In this document: positions 8,153 to 14,324 of the stretch, piece by piece | Numbering within the stretch: the stretch's first letter is position 1 | How the letters are laid out: every line of letters begins with the position of its first letter | NCBI GenBank assembly: GCA_003232155.1 | Contig: QILY01000102.1 | Coordinates: 1 to 18,874, forward strand | From: Maribacter sp. | Lineage (GTDB): Bacteria > Bacteroidota > Bacteroidia > Flavobacteriales > Flavobacteriaceae | DNA: 18,874 nucleotides | Direction of reading: 5' to 3' | Program-made: the position numbers and the translations under genes | Notes under the pieces: model-generated | Database searches by the model: none | What the model was told of the DNA's origin: nothing | What the model saw: only the letters and a program-made list of their open reading frames with translations

Positions 8153-8620
8153 ATGGAAAGTAAATTAGATGCTATTGACCGCAGTATTTTGAAAATATTA
8201 GAGCATGATGCGAAAACTAATGCGAAAGAAATTGCATCGCGATTAAACATGACCAAAACGCCGGTTTATGAACGTATTAAACGTTTAGAGCGTGATGGCT
8301 ATATTCAAAAGTATGTTGCGATTCTCGATAAGCACAAGGTTGAGAGCAGTATTACAGTTTTTAGCTTTGTTTCACTTGAAGCTCAAAAAGGAAGAATGAT
8401 GGATGAATTTGCCGAGAGTATAATTCAATTTCCACAAGTAGTGGAGTGTTTTGTAGTAGGTGGTGAATTTGATTTTTTGCTAAAAATAATTGTAAAAGAT
8501 TTGGATGCTTATTTTGAATTTTCAAAAGGTAAAGTGGCTTCGTTACCACATATTGGTACCGTAAAAAGTGCTTTTGTTTTGAATGAACCTAAGTATACTA
8601 CCAACTTTCCGTTATTGTAA
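8153..8620 (+). CDS. Lrp/AsnC family transcriptional regulator
   Basis: 155 residues. N-terminal AsnC-type helix-turn-helix at about 5-55 (LDAIDRSILKILEHDAK; KEIASRLNMTKTPVYERIKRL), then a linker strand and the ligand-binding RAM/AsnC domain at about 68-145 with the signature VVGGEFDFLLKI. Such proteins assemble as dimers to octamers and respond to amino acids. A TTG nine bases earlier (8144) is in frame, but the ATG at 8153 is preferred because it is preceded by GGGAAAG at suitable distance and the conserved sequence starts right after it. Divergent to the hydroxylase gene, hence a likely local regulator of aromatic amino acid breakdown and of itself. A strong terminator follows the stop. 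Confidence 0.93.
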   Translation: MESKLDAIDRSILKILEHDAKTNAKEIASRLNMTKTPVYERIKRLERDGYIQKYVAILDKHKVESSITVFSFVSLEAQKGRMMDEFAESIIQFPQVVECFVVGGEFDFLLKIIVKDLDAYFEFSKGKVASLPHIGTVKSAFVLNEPKYTTNFPLL

Positions 8621-8645
8621 TACTATCAATTTGACTATAAAAAAT

Positions 8646-8676
8646 AAGGCAACCTGTGTTCAACAGGTTGCCTTTT
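8646..8676 (+). terminator. strong intrinsic terminator after the Lrp/AsnC gene, probably bidirectional
   Basis: A 12-bp perfect stem, AAGGCAACCTGT (8646-8657) with ACAGGTTGCCTT (8663-8674) and a 5-nt loop GTTCA, ends in TTTT. Read on the minus strand, the same hairpin is followed by ATTTTTTAT, so it can also end transcripts of the DUF4136 lipoprotein gene coming from the right. Confidence 0.85.
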
Positions 8677-8684
8677 GCCTTATT

Positions 8685-8853
8685 GAACTCGTTTAAACTT
8701 TTTGTTTGGAACCGAAAATATTCGCTTTTGTGCTCATATGAAGTCATTTTTTATTAGCATAGCATGGCTACGGTGCAAAATATGAGTGCAAAATGGAATA
8801 TTTGCAGGTACCTGTCTGCCGTCAGGCAGGAAAGAAAAAGTTTAAACGAGTTC
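8685..8853. mobile_element. MITE-like element, family A, copy 1
   Basis: 169 bp with perfect 19-bp terminal inverted repeats, GAACTCGTTTAAACTTTTT at 8685-8703 and its complement at 8835-8853. It is flanked by the 3-bp direct repeat ATT (8682-8684, 8854-8856), as expected of a target duplication. Inside lie a second imperfect inverted pair (TTTTGTGCTCATAT against ATATGAGTGCAAAA) and a CCTG(T/C)CTG...CAGGCAGG palindrome, so nearly the whole element can fold on itself. It has no coding capacity. It is inserted between the terminator of the Lrp gene and the 3' end of the lipoprotein gene. Copy 2 is at 17155-17361. Confidence 0.85.
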
Positions 8854-8878
8854 ATTATGAGTAGTTAGTAAAACCGTC

Positions 8879-9502
8879 TTATTTTACAGCTACAGCGTTA
8901 GGCGGATATGCTTTAAGAATTTCTGAAACAAACTCTTTAATGCGAATTTCTTTCTTCTCTATATTTTTAATGTTGTTCAGTGTTCCTACACCTCTGCCTT
9001 GCCATACCAATTCTCTGTTTTTGGCATCGATAAGGTCAATGTATAGAGAACCTTCGGTACTTATGCTTACGTTATTGCCGCCGCCAAAACCACCAAAACC
9101 GAAACCAGGACCAAAACCAAAACCACGACCAAAACCAAAACCTGGGCCAAAACCACCAAAACCGAAACCAGGGCCAAAACCACCAAAACCAAAACCGCCG
9201 CCGAAGTTGTTGTAGATGTCAACTTGCTCACGTTCTTTAGTGAACATACTCACTAAAATATCAGGATTTTCAGATTTCACAAAACCTCTGCTTCCCATTT
9301 CAGCTTCAATAGCTCTTAAAATTCGTTTTTTGTCCAAATCTGATATTTGGGCTTTATCAATACCAGTTTTGTAAAAAGCGTATGATTTGTATCCATTAAA
9401 ATTGACATCCCTATCATAATCAGATATAACTTGAACTGAAGTACATGAGCTTAAGAAGAGTAACATTAGTATTGGTAATACTGCAATTTTTATTTTTTTC
9501 AT
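8879..9502 (-). CDS. DUF4136-type lipoprotein with Gly/Phe-rich insert
   Basis: 207 residues. Signal peptide with lipobox LSSC, the lipidated Cys at residue 20, so an exported lipoprotein, probably of the outer membrane. The DUF4136 hallmark follows: DYDRDVNFNGYKSYAFYK at 28-45, then DKKRILRAIEAEMGSRGF and NPDILVSMFTK. The C-terminal part (from about 150, YIDLIDAKNRELVWQG) completes the domain. Between them, residues 100-142 are almost wholly Gly and Phe with some Pro, a low-complexity run made of GGFGPGFGF units, at 9077-9205. The molecular function of DUF4136 lipoproteins is unknown. The gene is convergent with the Lrp gene across a mobile element. Confidence 0.9.
   Translation of the reverse strand: MKKIKIAVLPILMLLFLSSCTSVQVISDYDRDVNFNGYKSYAFYKTGIDKAQISDLDKKRILRAIEAEMGSRGFVKSENPDILVSMFTKEREQVDIYNNFGGGFGFGGFGPGFGFGGFGPGFGFGRGFGFGPGFGFGGFGGGNNVSISTEGSLYIDLIDAKNRELVWQGRGVGTLNNIKNIEKKEIRIKEFVSEILKAYPPNAVAVK
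9077..9205. repeat. tandem repeat encoding a Gly/Phe-rich segment
   Basis: Imperfect tandem units of ACC(A/G)AAACC and CCACCAAAACC type on the plus strand encode GGFGPGFGF-like repeats of the DUF4136 lipoprotein. Period multiples of three would let copy number vary without breaking the frame. An antisense open frame here (Pro/Lys-rich) is a by-product of this repeat. Confidence 0.75.
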
Positions 9503-9577
9503 AACACTTTATTTTTAATTAATCTGGCTCTATTGACTAAAATAAATATCAAAAACCATGCCAAATAATGGTTTTGG

Positions 9578-9736
9578 TTACTGCGAATTGGTCTTGGGGT
9601 CATAGCCATAAGGACAGTGTCTGCAACCACTTTCACAACAATATCCTCGCTTTAGATGAAATTGTTTGGTGAAAACCCTATATCCTTCTTCTGAAAGATA
9701 AAAATCCCCTTCCTCAATCGGAATTATTTTTTTCAC
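9578..9736 (-). CDS. DUF5522 family mini-protein, Cys-rich
   Basis: 52 residues, below common length cut-offs. Begins at GTG (9734-9736) and ends at TAA (9578-9580). The core YLSEEGYRVFTKQFHLKRG leads into the family motif CCESGCRHCPYGYDP with Cys at 33, 34, 38 and 41, suggestive of metal binding; function unknown. No in-frame ATG lies upstream. The frame is closed by a stop inside the mobile element that begins 5 bp before the start codon, and in the reconstructed pre-insertion sequence the frame is also without ATG back to a TGA. So GTG is the likely start both before and after the insertion, but promoter and leader have been replaced by mobile DNA. The gene is 75 nt upstream of the lipoprotein gene in the same direction. 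Confidence 0.8.
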   Translation of the reverse strand: MKKIIPIEEGDFYLSEEGYRVFTKQFHLKRGYCCESGCRHCPYGYDPKTNSQ

Positions 9737-9741
9737 TTTAA

Positions 9742-9944
9742 GAGCCTGTTTAAGAATTTACAAATTATTTTTTTATGCCTCTTTTAGCACCGAACAGCGT
9801 TAAAATTTTAAACCGTAACCCTGCTATGCATACGCCACCGCTCTAGCTCGCCCATAGCTTTCGCTACGTCGTGCCTTGTTCCGCATCCCTGCCTACAGGA
9901 AAAATAACCTATAAAAATTCGATCATAAATTTTTAAACAGGCTC
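9742..9944. mobile_element. MITE-like element, family B
   Basis: 203 bp. Terminal inverted repeats of about 19 bp with one mismatch: GAGCCTGTTTAAGAATTTA at the left, and GAGCCTGTTTAAAAATTTA as the complement of the right end. It is flanked by the direct repeat TAA (9739-9741, 9945-9947). The ends resemble family A (GA...C.GTTTAAA) and the duplication is also 3 bp, so both may be mobilised by related transposases, possibly of the IS5 superfamily (inference). The interior is more GC-rich and has no open frame of note. It lies 5 bp upstream of the DUF5522 start codon. Confidence 0.8.
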
Positions 9945-10025
9945 TAACTAAATTAAAATAACTGATGCATCTGACTTTTTTAGCTCAGAGTTTCATGTAA
10001 AATTAAACTATTTTGTTGATAACCA

Positions 10026-10041
10026 TAATCGATGAAATGCA
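10026..10041 (+). promoter_or_regulatory. candidate regulator half-site, shared with 14345-14360
   Basis: TAATCGATGAAATGCA matches exactly, 16 of 16, the sequence read on the minus strand at 14360-14345 upstream of a small membrane-protein gene. It stands 131 nt before the ATG of the HExxH gene, much the same distance as the other sites from their genes (110-121 nt). A second half-site at the 20-nt period is not apparent here. Confidence 0.45.
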
Positions 10042-10139
10042 AACCGTACATTTAATAGGGGTAAATTGTACTTTGAACGAATAATCACAATTGTTGGCAA
10101 TATGACCCGTTAACCCTTCGGTCGCTATAAAGAACCTCA

Positions 10140-10147
10140 TATATTTG
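10140..10147 (+). promoter_or_regulatory. possible Bacteroidota -7 promoter element
   Basis: TATATTTG fits the Bacteroidota -7 consensus TAnnTTTG and lies 25 nt before the ATG of the HExxH gene. No good TTTG -33 box is seen 19-20 nt upstream, so, if real, it may need an activator. Confidence 0.35.
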
Positions 10148-10172
10148 TAGGTAAGCGTTTTAAAGCTGCTGT

Positions 10173-10502
10173 ATGGTTTTAGTCTTTAAACATTTCTTTT
10201 ATAAAAATTACGTAGGTCTTACGTTTTGGCCTTTTATTATTTTAAAGCACAACTCTTTAAAAGGAGATAGTGTCCTTATTAACCATGAAAAAATACACCT
10301 TAAGCAGCAGTTAGAATTGCTTATTGTTCCCTTTTATCTTTTTTATGTAGCTGAATGGCTTATACGTTCGTTACTATATCTTGATTTCTATAAAGGATAT
10401 CAAAACATAAGTTTTGAAAGAGAGGCCTATTATAAAGAAGACAATTTAAATTATCCTGCCCAGCGAAAGGCTTTCAGCTTTATTAAATATCTTTGGTACT
10501 GA
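10173..10502 (+). CDS. small HExxH-containing membrane protein of unknown function
   Basis: 109 residues. Contains H38EKIH42 in the helix HEKIHLKQQLELL, followed by one hydrophobic helix at about 49-70 (IVPFYLFYVAEWLIRSLLYL), and then ISFEREAYYKE (79-89), where Glu could supply a third metal ligand. The order HExxH, membrane helix, FEREAY recalls a minimal gluzincin core, but no protease family can be named with confidence. It is far shorter than usual zinc peptidases, so activity is speculative. Its stop lies 13 nt before the GTG of the PLP enzyme, so it is probably the first gene of the 10173-13534 operon. The start is the first Met; a promoter-like TATATTTG precedes it by 25 nt. Confidence 0.75.
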   Translation: MVLVFKHFFYKNYVGLTFWPFIILKHNSLKGDSVLINHEKIHLKQQLELLIVPFYLFYVAEWLIRSLLYLDFYKGYQNISFEREAYYKEDNLNYPAQRKAFSFIKYLWY

Positions 10503-10515
10503 AAAGTACATTAGA

Positions 10516-11421
10516 GTGCAGAGCGAAAATCAACGTGTAAACCTTCCTGTTTTAAAAGCAAAACAAGTATCTCTGTATATAAAGAGAGAAGACTTGATAC
10601 ACCCATTGATTTCTGGTAATAAATACCGAAAATTAAAGTATAATCTCATTGAAGCCAATAAAAAGAATTTTGATACACTCTTGACTTTTGGAGGCGCATT
10701 TTCAAACCATATTTCTGCTACGGCCTATGTTGGAAAGAAGAACGGATTCAAAACCATTGGTGTGATCAGGGGCGAAGAATTATCTAAAAAATGGCAAGAA
10801 AACCCTACTTTATTACTTGCTTATGAGCATGGTATGCAATTTAAATTTGTTACTAGGGGCGACTATCGTGAGAAAGAAAACCCATCTTATATAAAACAAT
10901 TAAAAAAAGAATTCGGCTCGTTTTATGTACTGCCCGAAGGTGGCTCGAACACATTGGCCGTAAGGGGTTGTGAAGAAATATTGGCACCCGATGATATAGA
11001 TTTTGATGTCATATGTTCTTCAGTAGGTACTGGTGGTACGCTGACCGGTATTATCAATGCATCACAGGATTATCAGCATATTTTAGGCTTTCCGGCCTTA
11101 AAAGGCGATTTTTTAAAAGAAGATATTCGTAAATTTGCTGTGAAAGAAAATTGGAAGCTGCAGACTGATTATCATTTTGGAGGCTATGCCAAGTTTACGC
11201 AAGACCTCATTCATTTTATTAATGATTTTAAGAGCAGCACACAAATTCCGTTAGATCCTATTTATACAGCTAAAATGATATATGGAATATTAGATATGGT
11301 GCAAAACGATGTTTTTAAGCCCCATACTAAGATTTTAGCCATTCACACAGGAGGCTTACAGAGCATTACGGGAATGAATACAGTTTTGAAAAAGAAAAAT
11401 TTACCATTGATCAACGTATGA
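10516..11421 (+). CDS. PLP-dependent enzyme of the ACC deaminase / D-cysteine desulfhydrase family
   Basis: 301 residues from a GTG start; family length is about 300-340. Fold type II PLP enzyme: the Schiff-base lysine is K36 in SGNK36YRKLKYN, the cofactor-contacting S63NH65 lies in FGGAFSNH, the phosphate loop is GTGGT at 171-175 (SSVGTGGTLTG), and IHTGGLQS lies near the C-terminus. REDLIHP before the lysine is typical. The family splits ACC, D-cysteine or related amino acids to ammonia and an oxo acid; the actual substrate cannot be read from this sequence. No in-frame ATG is available upstream, so GTG at 10516 is taken. The last four bases overlap the next gene (ATGA). It is followed by a glucosaminidase and hemL. 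Confidence 0.9.
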   Translation: MQSENQRVNLPVLKAKQVSLYIKREDLIHPLISGNKYRKLKYNLIEANKKNFDTLLTFGGAFSNHISATAYVGKKNGFKTIGVIRGEELSKKWQENPTLLLAYEHGMQFKFVTRGDYREKENPSYIKQLKKEFGSFYVLPEGGSNTLAVRGCEEILAPDDIDFDVICSSVGTGGTLTGIINASQDYQHILGFPALKGDFLKEDIRKFAVKENWKLQTDYHFGGYAKFTQDLIHFINDFKSSTQIPLDPIYTAKMIYGILDMVQNDVFKPHTKILAIHTGGLQSITGMNTVLKKKNLPLINV

Positions 11422-12254
11422 TGAAGAGACTATCGGTTCTATTTTTTTTAGGTTTTTTTTTGATAGGGTGCAAGGCAAAAAAAAAAGCTGCTTATGCGAA
11501 AAGAACGAAGACTTCTAAGGTGATAAAAACCCAAACTGCCGGTAACGATAAAGGTATATATACTTTGCCTGAAGATACCGGAAAATTTATTCGTTTTGAA
11601 ATAGCGTCGGTCAATGAATATATTGATACGTTTTCTGAGGTTGCCCAATTAGAGATGAAAGCCTATGGTATACCAGCGAGTATTACCTTAGCGCAAGGTT
11701 TATTAGAAAGCGGTTTTGGTAAGGGAAAATTGGCCATGAAGACCAATAATCACTTTGGTATCAAATGTCATAAAGGTTGGAAAGGCGACTATGATTTTCA
11801 TGATGATGATGAAAAGGGAGAGTGTTTTCGAAAGTACAACCACCCCATATATTCCTATCGCGACCATAGTTTGTTTTTGACCAATCGTTCTCGATATGCT
11901 TTTTTGTTCGATTTTAAAAGTGATGATTACAAACGATGGGCTAAAGGTCTACGCCAAGCAGGGTATGCCACTGATAAGAGATATCCTCAAAAGTTAATTA
12001 GCCTTATTGAAAAATACGAGCTGTACAAATATGATGGTGTAGGTACTAAAGCTAACAATAAACGTGATGCAATAGTAGCAACATATCAAAATAATACAAA
12101 GATTCATACGGTTCAAAAAGGGGATACTTTATATTCCATTTCAAGAAAATATTTTGTTTCGGTCAATGAATTAAAACGTATGAACAAAATACAGGGTAGT
12201 ACCATATCTATAGGGCAAGAACTTGTCTTAAAGCCTAGAAATACCAATAAATAA
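11418..12254 (+). CDS. GH73-type N-acetylglucosaminidase lipoprotein with C-terminal LysM
   Basis: 278 residues. Lipobox LIGC puts the lipidated Cys at residue 18, so it is exported. A Lys-rich linker follows, then a glucosaminidase (GH73) domain at about 64-205 with the likely catalytic Glu E97 in LAQGLLESGFGKGKLA and the family motifs NNHFGIKC and YSYRDHSLFL. One LysM peptidoglycan-binding module lies at about 229-272 (HTVQKGDTLYSISRKYF). It should cleave glycan strands of peptidoglycan during growth or division. ATG at 11418 overlaps the previous stop by 4 nt; a second ATG at 11421 would shorten the protein by one residue. The signal region contains unusually long homopolymers (T8, T9, A10). 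hemL starts 2 nt after the stop. Confidence 0.93.
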   Translation: MMKRLSVLFFLGFFLIGCKAKKKAAYAKRTKTSKVIKTQTAGNDKGIYTLPEDTGKFIRFEIASVNEYIDTFSEVAQLEMKAYGIPASITLAQGLLESGFGKGKLAMKTNNHFGIKCHKGWKGDYDFHDDDEKGECFRKYNHPIYSYRDHSLFLTNRSRYAFLFDFKSDDYKRWAKGLRQAGYATDKRYPQKLISLIEKYELYKYDGVGTKANNKRDAIVATYQNNTKIHTVQKGDTLYSISRKYFVSVNELKRMNKIQGSTISIGQELVLKPRNTNK

Positions 12255-12256
12255 GA

Positions 12257-13534
12257 ATGATTTACAAAAGAAGCAGTGCCCTGTTTGCAGAGGCCAAAAA
12301 ATATATACCCGGAGGGGTGAATTCTCCTGTACGTGCATTTAAAGCCGTAGGCGGAGATCCTATTTTTGTAAAAGAGGCCAAAGGAGCTTATTTATACGAT
12401 GAAGATGGTAATCGATTGATTGATTATATAGCCTCGTGGGGCCCGCTTATTTTAGGTCACGCTTTTGAACCGGTAATTAATGCGGTAATCGATAAGGCGC
12501 GAAAAGGGACTTCTTTTGGTATGCCTACCGAGATTGAAACCGAGTTGGCAAAGTTGACCGTTTCAATGGTGCCGAATATTGATAAGATACGTTTTGTAAA
12601 CAGTGGTACAGAAGCCTGTATGAGTGCTGTACGATTGGCGAGAGGTTATACGGGCAAAGACAAAATCATAAAATTTGCAGGCTGTTATCACGGTCATTCC
12701 GATTCATTTTTAATTCAGGCGGGTAGTGGTGCGGTTACTTTTGGTAGCCCTAATAGCCCCGGTGTTACCCAGGGTACGGCAAAAGACACCTTGCTGGCTG
12801 AATATAATGATTTAACAGGTGTACAGAATTTAGTTTCTGCCAATAAAGAAGAAATTGCGGCCATTATTATAGAACCTATAGCTGGTAATATGGGTTGTAT
12901 TATACCTACTGATGAATTCATAAACGGCCTTAGGGAACTCTGTACTAAAGAAGGAATCTTATTATTGTTTGATGAAGTCATGACCGGATTTAGATTAGGA
13001 AAAGGAGGTGCGCAGGAAGCACTGGGTATCGATGCCGATATTGTTATGTTCGGAAAAGTTATTGGTGGCGGATTGCCCGTAGGCGCTTTCGCGGCACGTG
13101 AAGAAATTATGAATCATTTGGCTCCCGATGGCCCAGTATATCAAGCAGGTACTTTGAGTGGAAATCCTTTAGCTATGAGTGCCGGACTTGCCATGTTGAC
13201 CGAACTGAACAATAAACCCGAAGTATTTCAAAGCCTTGCAGACAAGACCGAATACCTGCATAAGGGTATTGTGGAGGTATTAGCCAAAAAGGGTGTTCCG
13301 TATCAAATTAACCGTTATGGTAGTATGATATCAGTTCACTTTACCGATGAACCAGTAGTTGATTTTACCTCCGCGGCCAAAGGTAATAATGATACTTTTA
13401 AAAAATATTTTCATGGGATGCTGCAGAAAGGTATTTACTTACCGCCAAGTGCCTTTGAAAGTTACTTTTTGAATGATGCTATTAGTTATACTGATTTGGA
13501 TGAGACTATTGCTGCGGTGAAGAGTGTTTTTTAA
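12257..13534 (+). CDS. hemL: glutamate-1-semialdehyde 2,1-aminomutase
   Basis: 425 residues, normal length. Converts glutamate-1-semialdehyde to 5-aminolevulinate, the committed precursor of haem, in the C5 pathway; cytoplasmic, PLP-dependent (fold type I, class III aminotransferase relative). The PLP lysine is K267 in MFGKVIGGGLPVGAF. Other family marks are PGGVNSPVRAF (18-28), VNSGTEACMSAVRLARG (114-130), CYHGHSD (143-149) and DEVMTGFR (239-246). Last gene of the tight cluster with the PLP enzyme and the glucosaminidase (2-nt gap), an order I recall from other Flavobacteriaceae; no functional link among the three is evident. No convincing hairpin follows the stop at 13534. Confidence 0.97.
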   Translation: MIYKRSSALFAEAKKYIPGGVNSPVRAFKAVGGDPIFVKEAKGAYLYDEDGNRLIDYIASWGPLILGHAFEPVINAVIDKARKGTSFGMPTEIETELAKLTVSMVPNIDKIRFVNSGTEACMSAVRLARGYTGKDKIIKFAGCYHGHSDSFLIQAGSGAVTFGSPNSPGVTQGTAKDTLLAEYNDLTGVQNLVSANKEEIAAIIIEPIAGNMGCIIPTDEFINGLRELCTKEGILLLFDEVMTGFRLGKGGAQEALGIDADIVMFGKVIGGGLPVGAFAAREEIMNHLAPDGPVYQAGTLSGNPLAMSAGLAMLTELNNKPEVFQSLADKTEYLHKGIVEVLAKKGVPYQINRYGSMISVHFTDEPVVDFTSAAKGNNDTFKKYFHGMLQKGIYLPPSAFESYFLNDAISYTDLDETIAAVKSVF

Positions 13535-13574
13535 GCGGTTTGTTTTAAGTAGGTGTTTTGTTTTGCTGTTGTTT

Positions 13575-13730
13575 TTAATCTAAACCAGCTAGAGTTGAAA
13601 CATGCACAACTTCAACTTTAGCTATTTGTGGTGTTGCATCTACTTCATTTCTTTTATCTATAATATGGTATACCATAGTAGCAATTATAAAACTTACTAA
13701 ATACAGAAAACTTTTGGCTTTATTTGACAT
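13575..13730 (-). CDS. small single-helix membrane protein, paralogue of 14001-14219
   Basis: 51 residues, too short for routine length cut-offs. ATG at 13728-13730, TAA at 13575-13577. Basic N-terminus MSNKAKS, one hydrophobic helix at about 8-24 (FLYLVSFIIATMVYHII), then a polar tail. The first half aligns with the 72-residue protein at 14001-14219: both read M-x-x-K-x-KS-(F/L)-L-(Y/F)-L-x-x-FII. Support comes from this paralogy and from a matching two-part repeat upstream of both genes. No known family is recognised. Probably an inner-membrane or secreted peptide, depending on whether the helix is an anchor or a signal. It converges with hemL, 40 nt from stop to stop. Confidence 0.65.
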   Translation of the reverse strand: MSNKAKSFLYLVSFIIATMVYHIIDKRNEVDATPQIAKVEVVHVSTLAGLD

Positions 13731-13734
13731 AGAT

Positions 13735-13945
13735 CAGGGGTTTTTGATTCTGAAACTAATTTAAATAAAGAAATACTTCAAAAAACCCAATTGTTGTCAA
13801 ATGGCCGTTTCAATATGTGAAATGGTCAAAAGTTGTGGTATAGCGTTTTTCTTCATCGGATTTTGCGTCCTTTTGTCGATATACCAATAATTTGCAGCTT
13901 TTCTTTTTTCTAATATCTAGCGTTTTATATTTAAAATTCAGTAAT
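13735..13945. other. leader region of the 51-residue gene
   Basis: The 270-nt gap 13731-14000 holds the two-part regulator-like site at 13852-13880 and the terminator of the next gene. The rest shows no gene. AT-rich with poly-A/T stretches and no clean TAnnTTTG promoter. Confidence 0.4.
13852..13880 (-). promoter_or_regulatory. two-part direct-repeat site upstream of the 51-residue gene
   Basis: Read on the minus strand, ATCGAC starts at 13880 and TCCGATGAA ends at 13852, 20 nt apart. The 29-nt block aligns without gaps with 14358-14330 (22 identities, including 13 in a row, AAAATCCGATGAA). It ends 121 nt before the ATG. The spacing of about two helical turns resembles tandem-site response regulators such as LytTR proteins; the binding protein is unknown. 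Confidence 0.5.
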
Positions 13946-13977
13946 AAAAAAGGCATGAAATGTATTTCAATGCCTTT
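13944..13977 (-). terminator. intrinsic terminator of the 72-residue gene
   Basis: On the minus strand AAAGGCAT (13977-13970) pairs with ATGCCTTT (13956-13949), with an inner AAAT/ATTT stem, and is followed by TTTATT. It begins about 23 nt after the stop of the 72-residue gene, separating it from its paralogue downstream. Confidence 0.75.
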
Positions 13978-14000
13978 AAAGTGAAAATGGGGGGAGTGAG

Positions 14001-14219
14001 TTAATCTGAATGTTCTTTCCCTTCTTCTTCATCCTCTTCATCCTCTTCATCCTCTTCATCCTCATCAAATGATGATATGGTAATTTCATCTATATGGGTA
14101 TCGACCATTTTTTCATCATTTTGTGATGAAGTAGCATCTGTACTGTCTACGTAGTAATAGAGAATAGCTACTATTATAAAACAGCTTAGAAATAGTAGAC
14201 TTTTTGTTTTTTGAGGCAT
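14001..14219 (-). CDS. small membrane protein with highly acidic C-terminal repeat
   Basis: 72 residues. N-terminus MPQKTKS, a hydrophobic helix at about 8-23 (LLFLSCFIIVAILYYY), a short polar linker, and a tail of Asp/Glu from about 52 to 67 (DEDEEDEEDEEDEEEGKE). The N-terminal half is paralogous to the 51-residue protein at 13575-13730, whose tail is different. The acidic tail is encoded by 9-bp tandem repeats, so its length may vary. If the helix stays in the membrane, the positive N-terminus should be inside and the acidic tail outside, where it could bind cations. A Cys at residue 13 lies within the helix, but the context is not a standard lipobox. Function unknown. Two CGATGAAATGCA half-sites and a leader hairpin lie upstream, a terminator downstream. 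Confidence 0.75.
   Translation of the reverse strand: MPQKTKSLLFLSCFIIVAILYYYVDSTDATSSQNDEKMVDTHIDEITISSFDEDEEDEEDEEDEEEGKEHSD
14031..14066. repeat. 9-bp tandem repeat in the acidic tail of the 72-residue protein
   Basis: ATCCTCTTC occurs three times in a row (14031-14039, 14040-14048, 14049-14057), followed by the variant ATCCTCATC (14058-14066). On the minus strand it encodes Glu-Glu-Asp units. Slippage would change the tail by three residues without a frameshift. Confidence 0.85.
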
Positions 14220-14240
14220 GATGTTATTAGTTGTAAATAA

Positions 14241-14272
14241 ATCATCTACTTCTCATTTGAAAAGTAGATGAT
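14241..14272 (-). terminator. hairpin in the leader of the 72-residue gene, terminator or attenuator
   Basis: 11-bp perfect inverted repeat, ATCATCTACTT (14241-14251) and AAGTAGATGAT (14262-14272), with a 10-nt loop. On the minus strand it is followed by TTATTTAC and lies 21 nt before the ATG. It could end read-through from the metalloprotease gene 120 nt upstream, or control expression of the small gene. Confidence 0.5.
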
Positions 14273-14324
14273 TGTAGTTTTACATTTCCTACACCATGAA
14301 AATACAAAAAAATATGATTAAAAG

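Larger units (their letters stand above)
9945..10172. other. non-coding stretch before the HExxH gene
   Basis: No supported gene. With the element 9742-9944 it makes a 436-nt gene-free gap between DUF5522 and the small HExxH gene. It holds the 16-nt site at 10026-10041 and a promoter-like TATATTTG at 10140-10147. Confidence 0.5.

Noticed and set aside
8940..9215. Pro/Lys-rich 91-codon frame antisense to the lipoprotein
   Set aside because: A by-product of the Gly/Phe-coding repeat read backwards.
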